Below, one piece after another: positions 21,445 through 31,384 of a stretch of DNA of 64,000 nt (positions within the stretch are counted from its first letter, which is position 1; every line of letters begins with the position of its first letter). The translations under genes were made by a program, and so were the position numbers. Source of the stretch: Allacma fusca (taxonomy: Eukaryota > Arthropoda > Collembola > Symphypleona > Sminthuridae); assembly GCA_947179485.1 (NCBI GenBank), contig OX359250.1:10663575-10727574 (forward strand), written 5' to 3'. The notes beneath the pieces are model-generated. The model searched no databases and was not told where the DNA came from. It was given only the letters and a program-made list of their open reading frames with translations.

Positions 21445-22912
21445 ACCAACAATACGTTGGAGGAGTCAGTCTCTTTCAAGAGTCGGGGCTATCCTGACTT
21501 AAGAGTAGCTATTGTTGTAGATGGGGAAGCCCTATCTAAACTATATTGAATTAAATTGATGCTTATGTGTTTGAATAAAGTGTTGTACTCGTTATAATCT
21601 TGAAGTAAAGAGATAGCTTTGAGCCAGGCAATTCTTTTTACAGTACTTAACCTTAACCATGGCGAATTCACATTTGGTTAATCCTGAATCTACAATACGC
21701 TGGAGGACTTGGGCAATATGTGACAAATGATCTTCAAAAGATTTGGAATATACACAGATATCATATAGGAAACAGACTGCAATTGTCCATTTAAGAGAAC
21801 CTAATAATTGGTTCATTAAGTTTTGAAAAGTCTGGGGAGCTGAAGCTTGTCCAAAGGGCATTCTTTTGAAAGTATAAGTACCACTACGTGTAACAAAACC
21901 TGAATATTCTTTAACTTTATCGGATTTCTTAATCTGATGGAAGGCGGAAACAAAATCTAACTTGGAAATAAATTGAAAACCTTCCAATGCATCAAAGATA
22001 ACATCTTGTCGATCTAGAACGAAGCAGCACTTTTTACATCTAGAATTTAATTTACGAAAGTCTATAACTATACGGAAAGTACCATCACTTTTCTTAACTA
22101 ATAGTGAGGGACTGGTAAAAGGAGATGATGTGGGTTCAACTACACCTTGTTCGATTAATTTCTTGACTTGTCTATCAAATTCCTTACGCTCTAAAGGAGA
22201 TACATGGTAGGGGCTGGATTGGAAATGGGCAATGTCTTCTAATTCGAAGCCATGTTTAATTAAATTGGTACAGCCAAATTCTTCGTCAGAAAAGGCAAAG
22301 GCTCGACGATAATAAGAAAGGAGAATTTTAAGGGAGCTCACTTGTTCTTGATTAAGGTGATCAGCAAATCCTAATAATTCTATTTGGGGGTCAATTGGGA
22401 AATCAAGAGGAATTTTGAAGGGAGTGGATTTATTAGTAGAATCATTGGGAATAAGATTATTAATAGGAAAATTATTCAACTGTGCATCTAGACTACCTAC
22501 AACTAAATTAACATCTAACCTACCTAAATAAGTTTTAGAACAGATGCTAACATAATTATTAGAGGGGTTGGACAGAGTCAAATAACTATTATAATAAAAT
22601 AATAATTATTATTTTCAAAAGACAATAGGCAATAAGTAATTAATATATTATGTTGTCGTTGAACTTTGGAAGAGGGAAGGAATACTACATTTTCCAAATT
22701 ATCACCAATGCAGGATACAGGAACTTTCAGAGTGGACTGGGGAGAGATTTAAGTAGAAAGGCAAGTAAAAACACTTCAATCACTTGGGAAGGACATACTA
22801 GGTTCCGGATGATCTATTACATTAGTTTTGTCGGTTTGAGTAGCGATTTCATTAATAAGAGGAACAGATATTAGCAATGGCTTTACTTCGGAACACTTAC
22901 AGTAAAGTTTGT

Positions 22913-23075
22913 TGTCTTACGACGCAATGTATTTTGTAGTTTGTATTTTGTCTTACGACGCAATGTATTTTGTAGTTTGTATTTTGTCTTACGACGCAAT
23001 GTATTTTGTAGTTTGTATTTTGTCGTACTTAAGTAAAGTAAGCAATGTATTTTGTAGTTTGTATTTTGTTCGCTA
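22913..23075 (+). repeat. 36-bp minisatellite
   Basis: Three copies of a 36-base unit beginning TGTCTTACGACGCAATGTAT start at 22913, 22949 and 22985. A fourth, diverged copy starts at about 23021. Relics of the core (AATGTATTTTGTATTTTGTAG) recur at 23230-23300. It adjoins the broken end of the gypsy fragment. Confidence 0.85.
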
Positions 23076-23433
23076 TATAAGCTACTTGTTTTTTGTTGGC
23101 GCACTTTCTTTGGGTTTGAAAATTCCGTGTATGCCAAAATCCAATCACATCAATGAAGTAAAACGAAATGCAATCGTTTTAACATCCCTTAAAACTAAAT
23201 TCCAGATTTTGGATGTTCTACGTTTCAAGAATGTATTTTGTATTTTGTAGTTTGTATTTTCGACGCCGGAAGAATGTATTTAGTATTTTGTAATTTGTAT
23301 TTGGTGAACATGTATTTTGGACAGCTCTGCTAATTGGTAATACATACGTAACTTCCACCAGCACACTGCAACCCTGCTTTCTACCTACCATCCATCTATC
23401 CACAACAGTGCTGGGCTCTCTTCTAAGTTGAAA

Positions 23434-23603
23434 GAGTGGATAGTGACCGTGATGGTAAGAATCAAATTCTCGCGCGCGCTAGATGTATCGAGTATCGACG
23501 ACCATAGCACTGTGCAGCTAGCTATTGCATACAACTATTTACTGCCTTTGCGATTTACATTTGCCTTTCCGAGCCAGCAAAATGCTGGCTCTGCAGTGCT
23601 CGT
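23434..23603 (+). repeat. Dispersed repeat, copy A
   Basis: This matches 50121-50292 in the same orientation: AGTGGATA...CCGTGA, AATTCTCGCGCGCGCTAGAT, AACTATTTACTGCC, GAGCCAGCAA then GCTGGCT. Identity is moderate, with small indels. The shared order of blocks over about 170 bases shows a dispersed repeat family. Confidence 0.7.
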
Positions 23604-24092
23604 GAGTCAAAAAGAGTAGAAATAGAATAGAGGTAACGCTACTATCCATCGAGTAGAAGTAAATAGAAGTCGAATTTTGAATTAAGCAATTAGAGTAGCA
23701 GTATTTAGCTGTCAAGCCAGCAACCTGTTGTAGAATTAGAAATAGAATAGACGGGCAATAAAAGAGCCGATGGTAGAAGGAGAAGTAGCATAGCATATAC
23801 ATATAAATTCATACATGCATACTATAAACTATAACGTATCATTATAATCCAGGTAACAATGTTTAAAGCATTTAAACTGCCATCCTGTGAATGTAAGAAG
23901 AACTAAGGTAATGAAATATAATACGCTGTACTTTCGTGAACAGTCCAAACGAACGAAAAGCTTTGTACTTCAAATACGTTTTAGAATCCGGGAATTAAGC
24001 ATTACTTTGAACTTAGTAGAAGTAGCGATAGGTAGCATTATTGTTGCATTCGAACTGGATAGAATAGAAGTAGAATAGATAGTACTACGGCA
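23604..24092. repeat. AGAATAG-rich degenerate repeat, target of the LINE
   Basis: Short units such as GTAGAAATAGAATAG recur irregularly here and again just past the LINE at 28805-28870. The LINE therefore inserted into this repeat. No gene was seen. Confidence 0.55.
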
Positions 24093-24579
24093 AAAAAAAG
24101 CAGAAAAGCAGTCGAAGGGTGCGGACGTACATTAAAGTGGGGGTGAAATTAAGTAACTTTTAAACAGGAAAAACAGTGACTAGTTAATTTTAAATTACAC
24201 GAAACCGTGCGTAATTCTCCGGAGATTCGAGGGAGCGACAACCCAGTGACCAAAGGGTTTTTACAAAATAGATCTCATCGCAAAAGTGGTTTCCAAGACA
24301 GCAAGTAAACGATCCCAAGGAAGTACATGAATATAGAAAAGCAGCAGGGGGTCCTTTCCATCAGCCTGGCAGCTTAACAAACAAACGCAAAGCCGAGATA
24401 AGGCAAAGCAAAGTCAGTAGCTGGCCAGGCAGCTAAATGAGATAAGCAAAGCTTACACACATATGCACATATACTCTGGAAAACAGTAAATAAGATACCC
24501 ACGATTTCGAGAAGGTCTAAATACTAATAATACTCATTCATTTTTAACAGTTTTAACGACCTAACAAACAGCTAGAATA

Positions 24580-25419
24580 ATGCCAATACAACACTCTCCA
24601 AGGTCAGCTGACCAGACATATGATGGCTCACAGGAGGAAGGAAGAGAAACCTGCACGACTATCCAAGGAAGAGATGGCGCCAACAAGCGAAAATCCGAGG
24701 ATGAACCAGAGATGACCGAACTAAAGAAAGCCAAAGGACAACAACACTCGGACTGCGACCCAACACAGGAGAATATGACAACCTCCATAGCAAAAATGCT
24801 GATTGACATGGAGAACAGAATAACGGAGTCTCAAAGAATACAGATAAACATGCAGACCATCACCCTTACCAAGAAACTCACTGATGTCCAGGAGGCAATG
24901 ACAGGGAGGATTGAAGTACTTGAGGACAGAGTGGATGAATTGGAGGGAGAAACTGTATCATTAAAATCAAGAGTTGAAGAACTGAAAGATGAAAATCATG
25001 AACTAGCAAAGAGGGCAATCATAGCTGAAAACCGAATAGACCGACTTTACAGGAGAAACAACCTGGTATTTTATGGCCTGGCTGAAAGGATTGATGAGAC
25101 TCGACAGGGACTACAAGAGGTAGTGAACAATTTTATTCGTAATGAAATGGAAATAGACGAAATCTTCATAGAAAATGCCTACAGAGTGAAAACCGGGGCA
25201 AAAGGGAAACCACGGGCAGTCAAAGTGAGTTTCGCTAGAATGAGTGAACGGGAATCGGTACTGAACGGAAAAAGAGTGCTGAAAGCTAAAAATATACCAG
25301 TTTTTATAGCGCTGGACATGAGCAAGGAGGAGGCGGAGAAGGCCAGAAAGATCAGAGAGGACAAAAAGAAACACAGAGGAAACGTACAATTGCCTACAGG
25401 GCCCCGACCAACACAATGA
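24580..25419 (+). CDS. LINE ORF1 protein, coiled coil plus RRM-like domain
   Basis: A 279-residue protein. Residues 1-60 are polar. About 80-165 form a heptad-rich coiled coil (for example RIEVLEDRVDELEGETVSLK). About 165-260 match the RRM/C-terminal domain of L1-type ORF1p, with the start block RRNNLVFYGLAERIDETRQG and a later RVLKAKNIPVFI. Such proteins trimerise, bind RNA and act as nucleic acid chaperones in the retrotransposition particle. The frame ends at TGA (25417-25419), and ORF2 continues in the same frame. Confidence 0.85.
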   Translation: MPIQHSPRSADQTYDGSQEEGRETCTTIQGRDGANKRKSEDEPEMTELKKAKGQQHSDCDPTQENMTTSIAKMLIDMENRITESQRIQINMQTITLTKKLTDVQEAMTGRIEVLEDRVDELEGETVSLKSRVEELKDENHELAKRAIIAENRIDRLYRRNNLVFYGLAERIDETRQGLQEVVNNFIRNEMEIDEIFIENAYRVKTGAKGKPRAVKVSFARMSERESVLNGKRVLKAKNIPVFIALDMSKEEAEKARKIREDKKKHRGNVQLPTGPRPTQ

Positions 25420-28400
25420 AGACCCGGCCGCCCTACACCTGCAAAAAACGTAAACACTACAAAAAAATATACTATCAATAAAATCTTTTTCTGGAACGTA
25501 AACGGGCTGACGAAAAACATGGCACTCAAAATTGCTACAATCAAGAAAGAAACCCCAGATGTATTCTGCTGCTGTGAAACATGGACTAAAGAAAATAATT
25601 TAGCTGAGTCGCTACTACATGAATATGACTGTAAAACAATCCTCCCAATCACTAATTACAAGAAGGGGAGGCCAAGCGGAGGGATGCTGATAGGAGTTAA
25701 TAAGCAACTGAAAAACAAGATAAATTTCGGACACTTAGCAGCAAATAACGCCACTCTCATCATAAATGAAGAACCCAAGTTAAGAGTAATCTTCGGTTAT
25801 TACCCGCCCACCAAAGACCAAGAAGAAAACATGCAACACTTCATAAGAAATATACATACATTCAACACAATAATAATTGCGGACATGAACGCCAGGGTTG
25901 GAGAGGATTCAAATGGAATCTGCATACTGAACAACTGCATTAGAGAAAATAGAAACACATCCGACAAAATAGTGAACCCCAGAGGAAGGAAACTGAAAAA
26001 GATGCTACGTAACCACAACCTGACAATAATTAATGGTAGAACAAAAGGGGACATGGCGGGTAATTCAACATATCACGGAAAACAGGGAAACTCAGTCATT
26101 GACATATGTATAACAGACGGGGTTGCAACTGAATCCATTAAAGACTTTAAGGTCCTAACAACTCATGAATCAGATCATCTCCCGATTATCTTGGAAAGAC
26201 ACGAATATGACATGAAGCAAAGTACGCAGGTAGAGACCAAGAGAATTACATGGAGGAACGAAGCAAGGAAGAAATTTCAAAACCACTTACAACTGAGTCA
26301 TGAAAATATCAGAGAAAATGTGAATGGAGATGTGAACAAACTCGTAGATAATTTATACCACTACGCACAACTATCCGGCATGAAGACCATGACTATATTA
26401 TATATATATAAAAGCTAAGGAGGACTACTATGACCTCATGAGGAAACAAATTCACGAAAGCAAAAACTCCACAGATTTTTGGAAAAGCATGAACGTATTT
26501 CGAAACAACAAGCAAGGCATGAACAACACAAACAAAATCACAACAGAGGAATGGGAAAGACACTACAGAAAACTATTCCAAGGCGAAAAATCGGGACAGA
26601 TAACACAAGACTATAGGAATACACGCCCTACTCCATTCACACTGCAAGAAATCAATGACGCAATAAGAAGACTAGGTAACAACAAAAGTCCTGGCACCGA
26701 CGGAATTCCAAATGAGGTATGGAAGAGCTTACCACAGGAAACCCGAAAATGCCTGCAAGACTGCCTGAATAAATGTTTCACTGAGAAAATCCCGGAGGAA
26801 TGGGGAGAGATTATAATTGCCCCCATCTACAAAAAAGGAGACACAGACATTCCAGAAAACTACAGGCCAATATCCCTGGTCAACACAGCCCTCAAACTCT
26901 TCACATTACTCCTCACAAATAGACTACACGAATGGATACAAAGCAATAACATCATGTCGGATGCCCAATCTGCATATAGAAGGGGGCGAAGTTGCAACGA
27001 CCATTTACTAGTACTCAGCACCATTGTAAGCAAAAGTATCATGAATAAGACTAGGGTATTCTGCATCTTTGTCGACCTGTCAAAAGCGTTTGATTCAATC
27101 ATGAGAGAAAAACTATGGACAAGACTAGAAAATATCGGGGTGGACTCACACTTGGTAAATAAAATACAGGAGATCTATAATCATGCAAAGGCCAAAATCC
27201 GAACATATCATGGATACACACAAAACATTGACATCCTGAAGGGAGTACTACAGGGTGAAACCCTAAGCCCGACTCTCTTTACACTTTTTATTGATGAAGT
27301 TACAACAAAATTGAAAGAATCAAAAGTCAAGGGAGCTCGTATTCTTGCCACCCAAATTACAATTCTGCTATATGCTGACGACATAGTTTTGACCGCAGAT
27401 AAACCAGAAGATCTGCAAACCCAAATCAACATTATGGCAAAGTTCTTCAGGCACAGTGACCTACAGATTAATATGGCAAAGACAAACGTTGTCATATTTG
27501 GGAAGGGAAGACAGAAAAAAATAAAACCATTCTACTACGAGGGGCAAGAAATAGAACGAGTCAAAAAATACAGGTATCTAGGCATTGAGTTTCATCAAAA
27601 CGGCACTTTCAAGACACATCGGGAAAACATCATGAAAAAGACTGAAGCTGCGATCGGCGCACTCCTGAATACCATTAGAGCATCCAAAACTTACGACATA
27701 AGAATAACGCTAAGATTATACAATACCTTGATAAACACAATACCTCTCTATGGCTTCGCGATATGGGGCATGAAGTACCTGGAAGACCTCGAAAAACTGC
27801 AGACCAAGTTTCTAAGAACAATACTGGGGGTCTCCAACTTAACACCGGGACATGTATTAAGATTGGAAACCGGATGCATATCAATTAAAGCAGCAGTCAT
27901 GAAGTCCATAATTACAACCATGGAGAACTCAATCTTCTCCGAACACGCCCCAGAGGTAAATAGGGACTGCCTAAGATATTTGAAGAAGCGAGATAACCAA
28001 TGCATGAACTCCAACATATACTCACAATGGAGCAACCTTTTCCAAAAGTACAACATGGAAGGGGAATTCGCTATCCTGGACAAAGAATACCTGGTAAAGC
28101 ATAAGAGGGCACTGGTCAACAAAATAGAGAGGGAACTAATCAATGAAGATGTAGCAATGATGCTCAGATCCGAAAATCCATCATACACCACCCTAAAGAC
28201 ACACGCCTTCATGGAAGCATTCTACGAAGAGAAAAGGAGCTGGTCTTTTACCAAATTCATCCAAAACTTCAGATTTGACAAACCCAGGATATGGACGAAT
28301 AACAGGGTAACTAATCTAAATGCCATATGGACTATATGGAAGAGTGGCAAAACTGAAAAGAGCACGGCCTGTAACAAGTGCGAAGATCCCTTTGAAGACA

Positions 28401-28588
28401 GCTATCACATTATGTATGAGTGCAAAGAGTATGAGACTCCTAGAAGTATTTACCTACAAGACATCTCCATGAACATGCACACAAGACAGAATTACAGACA
28501 ACAAATTTTCAGTAACAAAAACCACAGCACGCTACTTAAACAAATATATTCTTTCTGGATTGCCGCTATTGAAATCCGTAACAATTAA
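25420..28588 (+). pseudogene. LINE ORF2: APE endonuclease and reverse transcriptase, one frameshift
   Basis: The endonuclease (25420-26418) opens with FFWNVNGLTKN and continues with ETWTKENN, IIADMNARVGEDSNG and THESDHLPIIL, the APE-type catalytic blocks. RT (26438-28588) has WGEIIIAPIYKKGD, ENYRPISLVNTALKL, FVDLSKAFDSI, KGVLQGETLSP and ILLYADDIVLTA, so the catalytic YADD is intact. A C-terminal finger CNKCEDPFEDSYHIMYEC follows. The two halves are out of frame across a TA repeat at about 26393-26413, consistent with a microsatellite slip. The first ATG (25519) lies after the conserved WNVNGL motif, while the frame is open back to the ORF1 TGA. Confidence 0.88.
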
Positions 28589-28776
28589 AGAACTGATAGG
28601 ATAAATTGAATGACTAATTACGAAAATTTTATAAAAGTATTATATTGAATTTTAAGTAGGAAAAGAGAAATGAATGAAGAAAAATAACTAGAGGAAATTG
28701 TAAAATAATTATTTTGAAATGACTGTAATTGAAAAATATGCAGGTTGTAAGGGCTGAGGCCATATCGACTTAATAA

Positions 28777-28791
28777 ATCTATCTATCTATC
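28777..28791 (+). repeat. LINE 3' microsatellite tail
   Basis: ATCTATCTATCTATCT directly before the target duplication, in place of a poly(A) tail. Confidence 0.75.
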
Positions 28792-28804
28792 TAGTACTAC
28801 GGCA

Positions 28805-30029
28805 GGAAATGTAGAAGTAGAATAGAAAGTATTACTAAAGGCGTAGAAGTAGAATAGAGGGAAACGAAAAATGCTGGAAATTAGAATAGAATTAATAGAA
28901 GCCGGATGCTCGCAATTTAAGGATAGAGGAGAATAGCATAGCTGAGATACAAACGCCCAGCACTGATCCACAACCCTATTTTCCACTATACCTTCCACGT
29001 TAATTAACGTTGTCCGTTAGTCGGGCATGCATAAAGCTGCCAGATTCAAATAAGCAAAAGTATAAAGTAATAATAAGTAAATAGTAAGCTTTTAATTTTA
29101 TGTCAAAATTTATTCCGTTGTATAAAACCAATTTATCTATTCTACCGTTAGCATTTTCTTAAAGCGATTTAACAGCCATTCTCTGAAAATAGCTATAATA
29201 ATATAACGGTATATTGCTTATTGGCAAGTACTTCTACTGTATGTTAATATTAGTAACTAATACTTGTCCTAAGAGTTGAATTTGTTTCAACAAATTTGTG
29301 TCACCAAATAGCATATCATAAAATGATACACAAATCCATTCTAGAATAACTTTTATAGCTGTCATTGCTTCCAGAAGTTCCATGGACATTTTTGATTTCA
29401 CCTGCGTCCACAATTTATTGATAAAAGCGAATACGCGCCCAGTGACAGCGTTGGTTCCTGAAAGGAAGCAGAACCCTGTTTGTGCTGACAAAAATATTTC
29501 TAGCAAAACAATTTTATAAAAAACAAATGCCGAAAGAATTTTACCTGGAAGCGAAAGTAAGTACTCAACTAGTACTGTCATATTCTCGCAAGCAGATTCT
29601 GGGATGCTAAAGTAATTACTTTTAGATGCTTTTTTATAAGCCATAGTTGAAAGCACAATCTCCTCCCCATTTTAATTTTATCAGGTCAAATAATAGCACA
29701 CGTAGTACTTACATTTAAATAAAAGCAACTATTCAGTACTAACGGATGCAATAAAAATATTTAATGATTATTTCCACTTCATTTTCATTTGATGATTTTT
29801 CTCACGTTAATGCACTATTGCAGTATGCTGCAGAAATGAAACAATGGACAGAATTTGAGTTCAAATGATATACTTACCTACTTTTACATGGAAACACGTT
29901 AATGATTCGACAGTTTACAGATACCAAGTTCTAAAATGTCGGATATATGTGGCGCTTGATCGTAACTATGGCAATAGTGGAGAGTGGTGAGTCGTGACAC
30001 TGACTTGATAAAATGGATACATGCATAAC
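28805..30029 (-). other. Intergenic; one unassigned open frame at 29234-29656 (-)
   Basis: The only notable feature is a 140-codon minus-strand frame (MAYKKASKSNYFSIPES..., ending ...LLGQVLVTNINIQ). It contains an in-phase candidate intron of 87 bases (donor CCAG|GTAAAA, acceptor CTTTCAG|GAACC), so either reading stays open. The intron-like part is hydrophobic. I do not recognise the protein. It could be a chance frame, a small gene or part of an old transposon. The remainder is AT-rich with no feature seen. Confidence 0.25.
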
Positions 30030-30586
30030 CATAGATGCGCAACCTTCGAAGGCTAGCCTTCCAAGAAGGCTTCCTTGAAGGCGGAAAGGTAACTTTCTTA
30101 ATGTTGCAGAAGGAATGGAAGGATGGCGATACTTTTTCTTGAAGGATGAAGCAAGCCTTCACAAAAACTAGCAATGAAGGATTGCGAAGGAAGGGTTCCT
30201 AATCATTAGCCCTCTAAGGCCGTGAAGCCTTCCAGGTACATAAAATATCTATAACGTGAAAGCATAGCATATGCAACGACGTACAACAATATAGCCATTT
30301 CGTGAGCTCACAACATATAATATGTGCCCGCTCTCTTCACTGCATTTAATCCTGCTGGTGCAAAACGTTTTTAAGCGGGTTGTAGTTGTAAAATTGAAGG
30401 AAGGCTATTTTTAGAAGAAGGCTCAGAAGGCTGAAGGCAAACAAGAGTGTATGTATTTTGGAAGGAAGGGTGAAGGAAGGCAGATTTTTTAGAGGGCTTC
30501 ATTCTAGGACATGTTGAAGGGGAAATTTTAACTGAATTTTCGCCTTCGAAGGCTTGAAGGAAGGCTATTTCCTTTGCACATCTCTG
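30030..30586. mobile_element. hAT-like MITE with GAAGGC arrays
   Basis: The left end CATAGATGCGCAACC and the right end reading inward CAGAGATGTGCAAAGG share an AGATG-GCAA core followed by TAGCCTTCC, a hAT-like terminus. Both sides carry dense GAAGGC/GCCTTC units. GCATAAC stands directly left of the element and two bases right of its end, a probable degraded 8-bp target duplication. There is no transposase. Confidence 0.75.
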
Positions 30587-31384
30587 TAGCATAACAATAT
30601 TATTATTATTGGGATCACATTATACATACCTAGGTGTGCTTAACATTTTTAGCAATCACTGTTGTTTCCTTGCCTTATTTCTGAATGGTATTGACTTCCC
30701 CTCGCTCAAAATTCGACATTTTAGTAATTACATCATATTACATGTATTCAGTATTCAGTTACTTACCATATCAAAGGATATTTTTACTTATTTTCTGTAT
30801 ATGTGTGCATGATAGCATTTGCGGTATTTAATGCATTTAAGCATCTCATTGTAAGTGTAGTAGAGGCTTCGTGTAACTTGTTTTGCATTTATGTATAACT
30901 AGATTCTTCTATATGACGGACACCGGCCTGGTGTTGGCTGGATTAAAAAATGAATTTAATAAAACAGAATAAAGATACTTTGATTATAGTCTATGGATTT
31001 ATTATTTTTTTTGTGACAGTTTTTTGTGCGTTCATTGCTTTATGACGTAGAAGCTAAAATCAAAATACTGAACGAGGATGTAATTTATGTAAATGTATAA
31101 AACAAACATCAGTCAACAATGTCAGTCAGTATTGTCAATGTCTGCAAAAGCTTCAGCCGTCCATAATTAAAATTTAACATACGCAAATTTCGAATTCAGT
31201 AGAATGCCTATTCTTTGATTCCAATATGATCTGGCAGCATCAGAAATAACTCTGAAAACTCTGTCTGCATTAACAATAGTATTTCAGTTAATAATAAACG
31301 TAACTTCAGCTTAATTTCTTCTGGGGACATCCCAGAATAATAATCCAGTGTCCTGACCTGACAGCAATAATTTACGATATCATA
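30587..31384. other. Region upstream of DNALI1
   Basis: AT-rich with no open gene. It should hold the DNALI1 promoter and 5' UTR, but I cannot point to a start site. Confidence 0.4.

Larger units (their letters stand above)
19716..21642 (+). mobile_element. Solo LTR (about 1.93 kb) inside gypsy pol
   Basis: The element starts TGTAACATTTG and ends CTTTTTACA, with GTAC on both sides (19712-19715 and 21643-21646). Without it the gypsy frame joins as VKVKY-LGHVISRTG. Near the 3' end, in plus orientation, there is a TATA box (21436-21444) and an AATAAA (21574-21579) followed by a TGTTG stretch, the U3-R-U5 order of an LTR. No coding region lies inside. Its large size is partly due to tandem repeats and a nested MITE. 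A non-LTR origin cannot be excluded. Confidence 0.7.
17240..22880 (-). pseudogene. Ty3/gypsy pol fragment, dead, with two later insertions
   Basis: On the minus strand: a possible protease trace near 22700-22880; RT at 22581-21650 (YHVSPLERKEFDRQVKKLIE, FRIVIDFRKLNSR, RMPFGQASAPQTFQNLMNQL); its C-terminal part at 19715-19502 (LGHVISRTGVETDPDKIKAM); RNase H at 19020-18486 (ILTCDASIDGIASCLSQI, then HITELESIKHFHPYLYGRNF); integrase zinc region and core at 18250-17600 (ESCYTCQIFNH, FETCGIDFVGPFPESPSG); and integrase tail at about 17420-17300. The RT catalytic box reads FLYD where YxDD is expected (21746-21771). There are many stops. No gag and no LTRs were found, so the element is truncated at both ends. 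Confidence 0.85.
24093..28791 (+). mobile_element. Full-length APE-type LINE (non-LTR retrotransposon)
   Basis: This is a complete element: about 490-base 5' UTR, ORF1 (24580-25419), ORF2 (25420-28588), about 170-base 3' UTR and a short (ATCT)n tail near 28777-28791. It is flanked by a 13-bp target duplication TAGTACTACGGCA (24080-24092 and 28792-28804). The duplication is perfect and ORF2 has one visible frameshift, so the insertion is recent. The clade was not fixed: ORF1 is L1-ORF1p-like, while the EN-RT-CCHC layout and microsatellite tail suit the I/Jockey or CR1/L2 side. Confidence 0.93.

Noticed and set aside
22913..23075. Regular 36-bp repeats that superficially resemble a CRISPR array
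   Set aside because: The units are contiguous without spacers, and the DNA is eukaryotic. It is a minisatellite.
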